64,000 bases of DNA. It comes from Candidatus Gastranaerophilales bacterium. GTDB lineage: Bacteria; Cyanobacteriota; Vampirovibrionia; Gastranaerophilales; Gastranaerophilaceae. The DNA lies in contig CALUQH010000020.1 in NCBI GenBank assembly GCA_944322885.1, forward strand, positions 26,288 through 90,287, read 5' to 3'. The translations under genes were made by a program, and so were the position numbers. This document shows positions 7,854-16,832 of the stretch, in pieces. Numbering within the stretch: position 1 is the first letter of the stretch; every line of letters begins with the position of its first letter. The notes under the pieces are model-generated. The model ran no database searches and was not told the origin of the DNA. It worked only from the letters and a program-made list of their open reading frames with translations.

Positions 7854-8706
7854 CCTTGCTTTTTTTATATGAACCCATAAATCTCATAAAAGTTATTTTT
7901 TCTTTGATTTCCTGTACGGTGCTCATTATTTTAGGTTCGTGAATATGTCCGTCAAAATTTACTATGAATATATAATCTCCGAACTGGTGTTTTGACGGGC
8001 GGGATGCAATGTATGAAAGATTTATGTTGTTTTTCATGAAGATTTCAAGAATGTTTAAAAGCGCACCGGGTTTATTTTCCGTTGAAAATGCAAGAGATGT
8101 TTTGTCGTTGCCTGTTGCTTCAGTTTCAAAATCACCAATTAAAATGAAGCGTGTCTGGTTTGTTTTATCATCATTTATATTTTCTTTTAAAACATTTAGG
8201 TTATAAGTTTCTGCAGTTTTTTTGCTCCCGATTGAAGCATAAGTAAGATTGTAATTTTGAAGGCTTCTTGCAGCTTCCGCAGTACTGGGTGCCTCAATGA
8301 TATTTACGTTAAAAGGCAGTTCATTGTGAATAAAATTCTGACACTGAGCAAGCGCCTGCGGGTGTGAAATTATACCGGTGATAGATGAAAATTCTGTTGT
8401 TCTAGCAAGCAGACAGTGATGTATAGGCATATAATATTCCGATAAAATTCTTATGTTGGGATTTTGGGTCATCATAAGATTATCCATAGATTCTCTTACC
8501 GCACCTTCTATAGAATTTTCTACGGCTAAAACTCCCAGTGTATCAGGGTTGTTGTCGACATATTCAACAACCTGCCTTATGGTTGTTAAGGGCGTAGGGT
8601 ATGCATTAATGTTAAATTTATCGCAGAAATAATCCTTTGCCATTTCTGTAAAAGAGGCCTGCGGGCCTAAATATGCAACTGATTTTACTGTTTCAAAATT
8701 TAACAT
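7834..8706 (-). CDS. pheA: Prephenate dehydratase
   Basis: This 290-residue monofunctional enzyme decarboxylates and dehydrates prephenate to phenylpyruvate in phenylalanine synthesis. The N-terminal catalytic domain opens AYLGPQASFTEMA and contains the conserved NSIEGAV segment and the TRF motif (NQTRFILIG near residue 185) needed for catalysis. The C-terminal ACT domain (from about residue 200, ENKPGALLNILEIF) is the usual phenylalanine feedback site. There is no chorismate mutase domain. AAGGAG marks the start. It diverges from the phosphohexomutase gene across 60 bases. Confidence 0.93.
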   Translation of the reverse strand: MLNFETVKSVAYLGPQASFTEMAKDYFCDKFNINAYPTPLTTIRQVVEYVDNNPDTLGVLAVENSIEGAVRESMDNLMMTQNPNIRILSEYYMPIHHCLLARTTEFSSITGIISHPQALAQCQNFIHNELPFNVNIIEAPSTAEAARSLQNYNLTYASIGSKKTAETYNLNVLKENINDDKTNQTRFILIGDFETEATGNDKTSLAFSTENKPGALLNILEIFMKNNINLSYIASRPSKHQFGDYIFIVNFDGHIHEPKIMSTVQEIKEKITFMRFMGSYKKSKAIVLQQ

Positions 8707-8766
8707 TTGCGATTACTCCTTCTTTTTAATATGATGATTATAACAGAGAGAAAATATTGAGGCAAT

Positions 8767-10140
8767 ATGAGTAATATAAAATTCGGAACAGACGGCTGGA
8801 GAGCTGTAGTAGGTAAAGATTTTAACAGTGATAATGTAGAAAAGGTTACAAAAGCCATAGGTAAATATGTTTTTGATAACTTTGGATCGGATAAAAAAAT
8901 AATTGTCGGGTATGACCCGAGAAATAAGGCTGAGGATTTTGCAGTTTATACAGCAAATCAGCTTGCGGGATACGGTTTTAAGGTTTTGCTGAGCGATAAA
9001 GTTATTCCTACCCCTGTTCTTGCATATAGTGCAAAACATTTAAATGCCTGTGCTGTTATGTTTACTGCTTCGCACAATCCGCCCGAGTATCTTGGTATCA
9101 AATTTATTCCGGATTATGCTGGCCCTGCAACTTCGGAAATTACTGATGAATTGATGCTTAATTTGCATATACCTTTTCGCGAAACTGGCAGGGGCAGTGT
9201 TGAAAGGTACAATTTTAAGCCGGATTATTTCAGTCATATTGAAAAACTTATTGACTTTGGCAAAATTAAAACACTTGATAAAAATATTATTTTTGACGGA
9301 CTTTACGCTGCAAGTATAGGTTATTTTGACAAACTGTTAGAAATTCATAGTATAAACTTTGACAGTATACACATGTTTCATGACATAAATTTTGGCGGCG
9401 GAATGCCTGAACCTAAACCGAAATTCTTAAAAGCATTGATTGAAAAGGTTAAAGCAACGCCAAATTCCGTAGGTTTTGCAAATGACGGGGATTCGGACAG
9501 GTTTGGTGTAATAAATGAAAACGGAGAGTATGTTTCTCCGAATGAAATTATTTCAATTCTTTTAATTCATTTGACTAAAAATAAGGGACTTAAAGGACCG
9601 CTTGTAAAGACAGTCGGAGCGAGTCTGCTTTTAAACAAAATCGCAGAAAAGCTTGGAGTTGAAGTTATTGAAACAGCGGTCGGATTTAAGCATGTCGGGG
9701 AGGCCATGAGAAAATTTAACCCGATTATAGGAGGAGAAGAATCCGGCGGATTAAGTATTCAGGGACATATTCCGGAAAAAGACGGAATACTTGCAAATCT
9801 CTTGATTTTGGAAGCTATGGCTTATGAAAATAAATCTCTTGTTGAACTTCAAAAAGAATTATATGATTTTGTCGGGTGCAGATTTTACAATGACAGAATT
9901 GATAAACATCTTGAAAATTTTGATGAAATAAAACCGCTTCTTGAAGATTATAAAAATAAGTCAACAATAGGCGATTTTAAGGTTAAGAATATTGATACAA
10001 AAGACGGCGTAAAATTGTATTTTGATGATGATACAAGCTGGATGCTCATACGTCCGAGCGGAACAGAGCCGCTTTTAAGGGTTTATTTTGAAAGCGACAG
10101 CTTAGGAAAATTGGATAAGCTTAGAAGAAGTGACGTCTAA
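8767..10140 (+). CDS. Phosphoglucomutase/phosphomannomutase family protein
   Basis: An alpha-D-phosphohexomutase of 457 residues that moves phosphate between C1 and C6 of a hexose, supplying sugar nucleotides for glycogen or surface polysaccharides. The four family loops are present: the phosphoserine loop TASHNPPEYLGIKF, the metal loop NDGDSDRFG, the sugar loop GGEESGGLSIQGHI and the phosphate-binding loop RPSGTEPLLRVYFE. The start has GAGG. The C-terminus, ending LDKLRRSDV, is slightly short for the family, and its last 20 bases overlap the convergent zinc-ribbon gene. Glucose versus mannose preference cannot be read from the sequence. Confidence 0.9.
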   Translation: MSNIKFGTDGWRAVVGKDFNSDNVEKVTKAIGKYVFDNFGSDKKIIVGYDPRNKAEDFAVYTANQLAGYGFKVLLSDKVIPTPVLAYSAKHLNACAVMFTASHNPPEYLGIKFIPDYAGPATSEITDELMLNLHIPFRETGRGSVERYNFKPDYFSHIEKLIDFGKIKTLDKNIIFDGLYAASIGYFDKLLEIHSINFDSIHMFHDINFGGGMPEPKPKFLKALIEKVKATPNSVGFANDGDSDRFGVINENGEYVSPNEIISILLIHLTKNKGLKGPLVKTVGASLLLNKIAEKLGVEVIETAVGFKHVGEAMRKFNPIIGGEESGGLSIQGHIPEKDGILANLLILEAMAYENKSLVELQKELYDFVGCRFYNDRIDKHLENFDEIKPLLEDYKNKSTIGDFKVKNIDTKDGVKLYFDDDTSWMLIRPSGTEPLLRVYFESDSLGKLDKLRRSDV

Positions 10141-10657
10141 AATATCGGCGTCTGCAGCTTCTGGCCAATAAATCTACAGCTGCTGAAAACATTTTAAATT
10201 TTCTGTCCTCATCAAGTGCATCTTTACAGAAGTCATGAAGGTCTATTCGTTCCTGCTGGTTATTATTAACTTGCTGCGGTCTCTTTTTATTTTTTTGTTG
10301 TATATGTTCCTGAATTTTCTCAAATTCATTATTGTCAAGGAAAATTCCGCCGCAGGTGTAGCATGTATCTATTTGTACTCCAAAAGTTTTTGTTTTCACC
10401 ATAGGTTTATTACATACCGGACAAATTCTTGTTTGGGTTTCATCAACCGGCATGAAGTTTTTATTTTCAACAATTTTCCTGATTTCTTCCGCAGAATTAT
10501 CTGACGCTCCGCACTGCTGTAATTCTTTATTATCGAAGAATATTCCGCCGCAGTTATTGGCGCAAATATCAATATTTATTCCTTTATCTGGAATGAATAT
10601 TTTTTCCATTTCCTGTCCGCAGGCAGGACATATTAAATTTTTAGTGGAATCTGTCAT
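10121..10657 (-). CDS. Double zinc-ribbon protein (TFIIB-type zinc finger), copy 2
   Basis: A 178-residue protein with two zf-TFIIB ribbons: CPACGQEM...CANNCGGIFFDNKEL near residues 10-46 and CPVCNKPM...CYTCGGIFLDNNEF near residues 79-110. The CGGIFxDNxEL ending of each ribbon is the signature of this family, whose members are mostly of unknown function. A basic Gln/Asn-rich linker and an Arg-rich end (RSCRRRYFRRHFF) follow, which could bind nucleic acid. Its ATG overlaps the stop of the upstream paralogue in an ATGA, so the pair is translationally coupled and arose by tandem duplication. Confidence 0.8.
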   Translation of the reverse strand: MTDSTKNLICPACGQEMEKIFIPDKGINIDICANNCGGIFFDNKELQQCGASDNSAEEIRKIVENKNFMPVDETQTRICPVCNKPMVKTKTFGVQIDTCYTCGGIFLDNNEFEKIQEHIQQKNKKRPQQVNNNQQERIDLHDFCKDALDEDRKFKMFSAAVDLLARSCRRRYFRRHFF

Positions 10658-11178
10658 AAAACCCCTTTATAAAATAATTTGTCCATCATTTTTAAAAACT
10701 TTGAACGCTGTGCAAACTTCAGATTATTTTTAAGTTCTAAATTATCTATTTTAGCACCTATTTCATTATATGTTTCGGTAAGTAAAGCCTGACGCCTATC
10801 TTGTTCTGTCGGATATTCTTCGCGCATTTTGGTTAATTCTCCATGGTCGAAAAATTTTGCACCGCAGTTGTAACATTCGTCAATTATTATATTACCTTTT
10901 ACGCTTACTGAATTTTTGACCATATTAGTTCTGCAGACAGGACATATTCTTATTTGACTTTCATCAGTTTTTTCAAAAGTTTTATTATTAATAGCTTTTT
11001 TTAATTCTTCAATATTTTCAGTGTATTCATCAAATTTTTTCAACTCGCGGTTGTCAAAAAATATTCCGCCGCAACCATTAAGGCAAATATCAAGATTTAC
11101 GCCTCCTTCGCTCATAAAAATTTTTGTCATTTCTTTCCCGCAGGCTGGGCAGTTTATAACTTCTGATGTATCACTCAT
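10654..11178 (-). CDS. Double zinc-ribbon protein (TFIIB-type zinc finger), copy 1
   Basis: A paralogue of the following gene, 174 residues. Its two ribbons are CPACGKEM...CLNGCGGIFFDNREL and CPVCRTNM...CYNCGAKFFDHGEL; the second has drifted, since GGIF became GAKF. A helical C-terminal part follows, with an EIGAKIDNLELKNNLKF stretch. A TTG 21 bases upstream keeps the frame open, but AAAGGAG lies between the two and fixes the ATG at 11178. The role is unknown; zinc-ribbon proteins of this kind may act in RNA or protein binding. Confidence 0.8.
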   Translation of the reverse strand: MSDTSEVINCPACGKEMTKIFMSEGGVNLDICLNGCGGIFFDNRELKKFDEYTENIEELKKAINNKTFEKTDESQIRICPVCRTNMVKNSVSVKGNIIIDECYNCGAKFFDHGELTKMREEYPTEQDRRQALLTETYNEIGAKIDNLELKNNLKFAQRSKFLKMMDKLFYKGVL

Positions 11179-11259
11179 TTTCGTTTCTCCTTTATACAAG
11201 CCTGTTAAGAAGGTAGGCAGACTGTTGCCTATCTCCCTACCTTCTTATCTTCTGTTCTT

Positions 11260-12096
11260 CTATTTTGTTTCTGAGCTTTCAGACAGATTTTTCAAAATAG
11301 TATAGGAAGCATCCCATCCGTTAAGTCCGCCTGTAGCTTTGTATTTTGCGATTTGTTTTGCTCTTTCTTTCTTCAATTTTGCCTGTTCTTTTTCCCATTT
11401 GGCAAGTTTTTTAGTATTTGCATTTCTTTCATCGATATCAGGCTGTATGAATGCAAGGAAATTTTTATATTCCTGACATCCGTATCCTGCTTTAACTTTT
11501 GAAGGATAATTATATGCAAGGTAATCATAGATGTACATTGTTCTTTTAAAGTTGTTAGGTTGTCCCTTTAAAAGGTCTAATGTACTGCCTGGCATTTTCC
11601 CGAGAACAACAATCATTGCAAGCGGGTTATATCCTGCCTGAATCATTAAATCAACGCCTGTAATATCGGCTGCCTGTTGATCTTTATCAGACATATTATT
11701 GAGAGCAAGTTCGTTTGCGGCGAGAGCTGTTGTTTCAAGCCCTGTGTCAACAAAACTTCCTGCAATAGCAGATGTAATATTTGAAACCAATTTTTTTCTT
11801 GAGGCATTTGCATTTACAAGTGCTCCGACCTCCTGTGCAATAACTGCCGCAACTTCATTATCATTACCTGTATATTGTAAATTTGTTTTATTTATGTATA
11901 GTTCATTATTAGCATTTGAAGTACTGTTGACTACTTCCGTATCAGTTACAACAAATTTCGTATTAGCAGGTAGTCCATTTTTAGATAAAACCTGCTTGCC
12001 CACTGTCGGGACTCTGTCAACTGCGCTCCATGTTGCTGCCAGTGAAGGTACTGCAAGCGATGCTGCTAAAAATAGCGATAAAATTAATTTTTTCAT
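11260..12096 (-). CDS. Secreted M48-like protein lacking zinc ligands
   Basis: A 278-residue exported protein with a clear signal peptide (MKKLILSLFLAASLAVPSLA). The middle follows the M48 metallopeptidase plan: NDNEVAAVIAQEVGALVNAN lines up with the family helix that normally carries HExxH, and DKDQQAADITGVDLMIQAGY with the helix carrying ExxxD. Here HExxH reads QEVGA (residues 88-92) and the Glu of the third ligand is Gln140, so all three zinc ligands are gone while the fold signature remains. The C-terminal third is lysine-rich and helical. It is probably a non-catalytic periplasmic pseudo-peptidase, for example a binding or chaperone-like protein. Confidence 0.72.
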   Translation of the reverse strand: MKKLILSLFLAASLAVPSLAATWSAVDRVPTVGKQVLSKNGLPANTKFVVTDTEVVNSTSNANNELYINKTNLQYTGNDNEVAAVIAQEVGALVNANASRKKLVSNITSAIAGSFVDTGLETTALAANELALNNMSDKDQQAADITGVDLMIQAGYNPLAMIVVLGKMPGSTLDLLKGQPNNFKRTMYIYDYLAYNYPSKVKAGYGCQEYKNFLAFIQPDIDERNANTKKLAKWEKEQAKLKKERAKQIAKYKATGGLNGWDASYTILKNLSESSETK

Positions 12097-12120
12097 ACTT
12101 TTCCCCTTATATTATTAATG

Positions 12121-12810
12121 TTAATCCGTAAATCTGTATTTTATTAATGCAATTATAGCATGAATTCCGTCTTTCCAGGTAATTTTTTTACCTTCCGCAA
12201 ATTCTCTTCCATAGTATGAAACAGGTAATTCATACAATCGGGCTCCGCGTTTTAAAACTTTTGCCGTAATTTCTGGTTCAAAATCAAACCTGTCAGATTT
12301 AATTTCAATTCCTTTAATAAAATCAGCCCTGAAGGCTTTATAGCATGTTTCCATATCGGTTAATGTCGAGCCGTATAAAATATTTGTTAAAAGTGATAAA
12401 AATTTGTTTCCCAAAAGGTGGTGGAACATAAACGATCTTGAAGGTTTTCCGCTTGACAGTCTTGAACCGTAACAAACATCAGCCCTGCCGTCAAGTATTA
12501 ACTGTATCAGCGGTTCATAATCAACAGGGTCATATTCCAAATCCGCATCCTGAATAACTATTATATCTCCTGTTGCTTCTTTAAATCCCGTTCTTAAAGC
12601 TGCCCCTTTACCCTGATTGTATTCATGGTAGAGAATTTTGTACGGGTATTTTGAATATAAATCCCTTGTACCGTCTGTAGAATAGTCATCTATAAGAATT
12701 ATTTCTTTTTCAAGACCGCAAAAGTTTGCTTCCTCTACTTTTTTTAGAATTTTATCAAGTGTAGCAGCCTCATTATAAACGGGAATAAGTATTGTGATTT
12801 TATTCATCAT
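12121..12810 (-). CDS. Family 2 glycosyltransferase, dolichol-phosphate mannosyltransferase-like
   Basis: A 229-residue GT-A fold enzyme. It has the opening ITILIPVYNEAATL, the nucleotide-binding ILIDDYSTDGT and the DxD-type metal site IQDADLEYDP. The length and the KGAALRTGFKEATGDI stretch match DPM1/polyprenyl-phosphate sugar transferases, which load a sugar onto a lipid carrier for use across the membrane. No membrane helices follow, so it is the short soluble form. Two ATGs in a row follow an AGAAGG; either could be used. It lies 24 bases upstream of the M48-like gene on the same strand. Confidence 0.85.
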   Translation of the reverse strand: MMNKITILIPVYNEAATLDKILKKVEEANFCGLEKEIILIDDYSTDGTRDLYSKYPYKILYHEYNQGKGAALRTGFKEATGDIIVIQDADLEYDPVDYEPLIQLILDGRADVCYGSRLSSGKPSRSFMFHHLLGNKFLSLLTNILYGSTLTDMETCYKAFRADFIKGIEIKSDRFDFEPEITAKVLKRGARLYELPVSYYGREFAEGKKITWKDGIHAIIALIKYRFTD

Positions 12811-12912
12811 TAACCTTCTGTAAAAACAATTGTAATATTCTAAAAAATATTGTACAATAAAAACATAGAGTTGTAAATTATTATAATAGGTTAGTGAATG
12901 GATTAAGAAAAA

Positions 12913-14631
12913 ATGAGTGAGTGTAATAAAGAAATAATTAAGAAGGGGCTATCTCTTTTAGAAGACCGGAATTATGAAGAGGCATTGAAGGTTTTTGCCG
13001 ATGCCAAGAAGTTATATAGTGAACAAAAATCTGATGAGAATGTTTCTGTTGCCTTGAGTTTTCTCGGAATGACAAAATATCTGCTGGACAAATCCAACTA
13101 TTCAGAGGCATTAAAATTACTTGCAGATGCTGAATATATGGCTCAATATTCAAAAAACGGGACTGCGAAACTTGTTAATGAATTTGCACGCGGGAACATT
13201 TATTTTGGAGAAGGCGTCAATGATGTTGCGATGATGCATTTTAATAACGCAAAAAATATTTCTATGGAAAACGGGGATGAGCTGTCTATTATCGGTTACG
13301 TTTTAACCAGAATAAAACAAATAAAAAGCGGTCTTGATTTTTCAACCCCTGTTGCAAGCGATCCTTTAGTTTCGCTTGTAAAAATTGGGCGTTCAATCAG
13401 TGCGGTAACGGATATTGACGTTTTATTAAAAGTTATAGCAGAAGAAACACGTATTGCAATTCAGGCTGACAGATGTACGGTATTTTTGCTTGATAAGGAA
13501 AAGAATGAACTGTGGAGCAAGGTTGCACTCGGAATGGACAGCCAGGAAATAAGATTTCCTGCTGACAAGGGGCTTGCCGGATATGTAGTTAAAACTGGAG
13601 AACCGCTTAATATTCCTGATGCATACAATGACCCGAGATTTAACCCTGATGTTGATAAGGAAACAGGGTACAAAACAAAAACAATTCTTTGTCTGCCTAT
13701 CAAAAACAATAACAAAGAAATTATAGGTGCGTTTCAGGTCTTGAATAAAAAAGGCGGAGTGTTCACCAAAGGTGATGAGGATTTGCTTGTTGCAATCGGC
13801 GGAAGTGCATCTATAGCGTTAGAAAATGCTCAGCTTTTTGAACAGCAGAAAGAACTTTACAAAGAACAGAAAGAACTTTTTGAAAGTTTTATTAACACAC
13901 TTGCAGCTTCTATTGATGCACGTGATAAGATTACGGCAGGTCATTCAAGCAGAGTAAAACTATATTCCATGCTTCTTGTAGACGCACTGGGATGTGACGA
14001 AAAATTTAAAGAACTTGTCGAGCGTGCGGCAATACTTCATGATATCGGAAAAATCGGTATCAGAGATACGGTTCTGCAAAAAGAAGGCAAGTTGACTCCG
14101 GAAGAATACAAGCATATTCAGGAGCACGTTCAGATAACACATAATATTCTTGACAAAATTTATATGTCGAATGATTTTAAGATGATAACCGAAATTGCCT
14201 GCTCTCATCATGAAAAATATGACGGAACAGGTTATTACAGACAGCTTAAAGGTGAAGATATTCCTTACGGCGGAAGAATACTTGCTGTAGCTGATGTTTT
14301 TGATGCTATAACATCACGGCGTCACTATCGTGACAAAATGCCAATTCAAAATGTAATTGATATTTTACTTGAAGGCAAGAACAAACACTTTGACGGGAAT
14401 CTTGTTGACGTGTTTTTAAAAATTCCCGCTGATAAAATTATTAAAGTATTTTTAACGGAAAATCACCACTGTTTTAAAGAAGAAGATCAGGAAACTTTAA
14501 GTCATTATAATCTTTTGGATATTCACGATTTTATCATTAATGAAAATGCAGATGATAATCAAAAGCATATTGCGGAATTGTTTAATTTCTATTATTCTGG
14601 TAATGTAGCAGAAAGTGGGGAGAACAATTAA
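12913..14631 (+). CDS. TPR-GAF-HD-GYP signalling protein (probable c-di-GMP phosphodiesterase)
   Basis: A 572-residue cytoplasmic protein in three parts. Residues 8-135 form TPR-like helices, about 150-310 form a GAF sensor domain (DIDVLLKVIAEETRIAI, then KGLAGYVVKTGEPL), and 335-500 form an HD-GYP domain. The HD metal motif is ILHDIGKIG, and the second half of the site is HHEKYDGTGY followed by Tyr instead of the usual Pro, so GYP reads GYY. Such proteins hydrolyse cyclic di-GMP under control of the sensor domain. It leads an operon of five plus-strand genes; the next gene starts immediately after its stop. A TATAAT at 12882-12887 may belong to its promoter. Confidence 0.88.
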   Translation: MSECNKEIIKKGLSLLEDRNYEEALKVFADAKKLYSEQKSDENVSVALSFLGMTKYLLDKSNYSEALKLLADAEYMAQYSKNGTAKLVNEFARGNIYFGEGVNDVAMMHFNNAKNISMENGDELSIIGYVLTRIKQIKSGLDFSTPVASDPLVSLVKIGRSISAVTDIDVLLKVIAEETRIAIQADRCTVFLLDKEKNELWSKVALGMDSQEIRFPADKGLAGYVVKTGEPLNIPDAYNDPRFNPDVDKETGYKTKTILCLPIKNNNKEIIGAFQVLNKKGGVFTKGDEDLLVAIGGSASIALENAQLFEQQKELYKEQKELFESFINTLAASIDARDKITAGHSSRVKLYSMLLVDALGCDEKFKELVERAAILHDIGKIGIRDTVLQKEGKLTPEEYKHIQEHVQITHNILDKIYMSNDFKMITEIACSHHEKYDGTGYYRQLKGEDIPYGGRILAVADVFDAITSRRHYRDKMPIQNVIDILLEGKNKHFDGNLVDVFLKIPADKIIKVFLTENHHCFKEEDQETLSHYNLLDIHDFIINENADDNQKHIAELFNFYYSGNVAESGENN

Positions 14632-16167
14632 TTGATACAAAAAATATTATTTACGGCTGTAATAACTTATTTTCTGACAACCCCTGCTTTTGCTGACGGG
14701 TTTGACAGTATTAAGCCTGCCAGTCCTTTTGACGAAAATTCGGCCCCCGTAAATACTATTGCCCTGCCTGTGAAAAAAGCAACTCTTACTCATAACAGTA
14801 TTCATAACCAGTATGTAATAGCATTTGAAAGATTTATGCAAAGCAATGTCAAATCTGCTTATCGTAATTTTAAAGTTTTGATAGAAACAATGGAACCTAA
14901 CGACTACGGTTATATGCAGGTGGCCGAAAGAATGGCCGATATCGGTTTTTTTAATCTTTCTGAAATGGCCGCTTCAAAAATTGATGATAAAACTCTTTCG
15001 GATTTTTTAATCGACGATATAAAAAGTTATTATTACCCTTCTAAAAAATTGAAGCCGGATGATGAAATTTATCTCGGAGAAGTTTTCTCAAACATAATTT
15101 ATAATGATCAGAGCCGCGAAGCGACCGCCGAACTTGTCAGGAATACATCTCTTCTTGCGGAATCGGATTACGCAAATTATGTTGCGGCACTCGGGTATTT
15201 AAAATCAAGCAATATCGCAAATGCTGAAAAATATATTGATGAAGCAATTAAAAAAAATCCGCAGAATATCAACTATAAAAAACTGAAAGCAGAAATTTTA
15301 TCTCAGGGCAAAAAACCTAAAAATGCCCTAAAAATGGTAGAATATTTAAAAACACAAAGATTTTATACAACCGATTTTATAAAAAAAGCAAATTCACTTG
15401 AGCAATATGTCCTTTATAAATCCGAAAAAGATTATGCAAAAAAAATGTATCATCTCGGATATTACTATTATTATGAAGGAGAACTTGCCAAGTCCATAAG
15501 AACTCTGCAGGGAGCCGTTACTTCAAAGAAAAAGCATAACAAGGAAGTTTATGCGATTATGGCGCGCGTATATTTTGATATGCAGGACTATGAAAAAGCT
15601 CAGGATAATGCTTTGAAAGCTAACAAACTTGACGATAATAACCCTGTTGCATTGATTGTGCTGGGAGATTTGAGCTATAGAAAAGGTGATTACAAAGAAG
15701 CTTTAAAATACTACAAAGATGCTGAATCAAATGATAAAAATTCCTGGATTTGCCCCGTAAGAATAGCGCAAACCTATGAACAACTCGGAAAAGGGAAAAA
15801 AGCAGTTGAAATTTATGAGAAGGTTTTAAAAACATTTTCCGATGCTTATGTTGCGTACTATAAAATTGCACTGAAAGATAAGTCAAAAGAACTTGCATAT
15901 TTAAAAAAAGCAATAGCAATAAATATGAATTATGATGAAGCATGGATAGATTTAGGGCGTGTTGCCATAGAACAGCAAAACTATTCCGAAGCTTCCAAAT
16001 ATCTCAGTATTGCAAACTATATTGACGAAAATAATTTTAGATATTATTATTATCAAGGATTGGTAGCAAAAAATCAGGGAATGAAACAGGATGCTGTTCA
16101 ATATTTTAAAAAATCTCTGGCGATAAATCCTGATTACCGGCCTGCGAAAGAGGAATTAAATTTATGA
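14632..16167 (+). CDS. Exported tetratricopeptide repeat protein
   Basis: A 511-residue protein starting at TTG directly after the stop of the HD-GYP gene, with GGGGAG eight bases before it. The N-terminus (KILFTAVITYFLTTPAFADG) is a signal peptide, so the protein works in the periplasm or outer membrane. Residues 60-130 form a helical region, and from about 180 to the end there are eight or more TPR units, with clear ones at AMARVYFDMQDYEKAQDNAL, LGDLSYRKGDYKEALKYY and YYQGLVAKNQGMKQDAVQYF. TPR arrays bind partner proteins. Its place between a c-di-GMP enzyme and response regulators suggests envelope sensing or assembly. Confidence 0.85.
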   Translation: MIQKILFTAVITYFLTTPAFADGFDSIKPASPFDENSAPVNTIALPVKKATLTHNSIHNQYVIAFERFMQSNVKSAYRNFKVLIETMEPNDYGYMQVAERMADIGFFNLSEMAASKIDDKTLSDFLIDDIKSYYYPSKKLKPDDEIYLGEVFSNIIYNDQSREATAELVRNTSLLAESDYANYVAALGYLKSSNIANAEKYIDEAIKKNPQNINYKKLKAEILSQGKKPKNALKMVEYLKTQRFYTTDFIKKANSLEQYVLYKSEKDYAKKMYHLGYYYYYEGELAKSIRTLQGAVTSKKKHNKEVYAIMARVYFDMQDYEKAQDNALKANKLDDNNPVALIVLGDLSYRKGDYKEALKYYKDAESNDKNSWICPVRIAQTYEQLGKGKKAVEIYEKVLKTFSDAYVAYYKIALKDKSKELAYLKKAIAINMNYDEAWIDLGRVAIEQQNYSEASKYLSIANYIDENNFRYYYYQGLVAKNQGMKQDAVQYFKKSLAINPDYRPAKEELNL

Positions 16168-16811
16168 AAATAAATATTCTTATAGTTGAAGATCATGAGT
16201 TAACCAGATTTGGTTTAAAAACCACATTTGAAAATGTTGATTATATAGATAATATTTATGAGGCTGATTCTGCTGAAGCAGCAATTGAAGTTTTTAACAA
16301 TAATAATATTGATGTAATCATCATGGATTTGGGATTGCCGAATATGAACGGTATTGAAGCGACAAAACAAATCCGTTCATCTAACAAAGATGTAAAAATT
16401 GTAATTTTAACTTCTCATAATGATGAAAAAGAAGTTTTGAACAGCTTAAAAGCCGGTGCTAATGCTTATTGTTCAAAAGAAATTAATCCTCAAAGACTCG
16501 TCCAGGTCGTACAGTCAGTTGCAGACGGTGCCGCATGGTTTGACCCCAGCATTGCTCATATTGTTTTGAAGGCAAGTGCAAATTCGCCGTCTTTTGATAC
16601 CGAAACAAACCGAAAAGATTACGACCTTACCTCGCGTGAAGCACAGATTTTAAAACTTATGACAGAAGGATACAGCAATATGGAAATTGCTCAAATTCTT
16701 GTTATAAGTATTAATACTACTAAGGCACATGTGGCCAATATTTTGCAAAAGTTAGAAGTTGATGACAGACTTCAGGCAGCCCTGAAAGCTCTAAAAAATA
16801 AAATAGTTTAA
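16164..16811 (+). CDS. NarL/FixJ-family response regulator
   Basis: A 215-residue two-component regulator. The receiver domain carries the acidic pair EDHE near residue 9, the phosphoacceptor Asp in IIMDLGLPNMNG, Thr in ILTSHND, and the lysine in CSKEI. The C-terminal LuxR-type HTH (LTSREAQILKLMTEGYSNME) binds DNA. The ATG overlaps the stop of the TPR gene in ATGA, so the two are translationally coupled. No histidine kinase is encoded anywhere in this window. Confidence 0.9.
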   Translation: MKINILIVEDHELTRFGLKTTFENVDYIDNIYEADSAEAAIEVFNNNNIDVIIMDLGLPNMNGIEATKQIRSSNKDVKIVILTSHNDEKEVLNSLKAGANAYCSKEINPQRLVQVVQSVADGAAWFDPSIAHIVLKASANSPSFDTETNRKDYDLTSREAQILKLMTEGYSNMEIAQILVISINTTKAHVANILQKLEVDDRLQAALKALKNKIV

Positions 16812-16832
16812 TAAATTAAAGGAATAAAGTAT

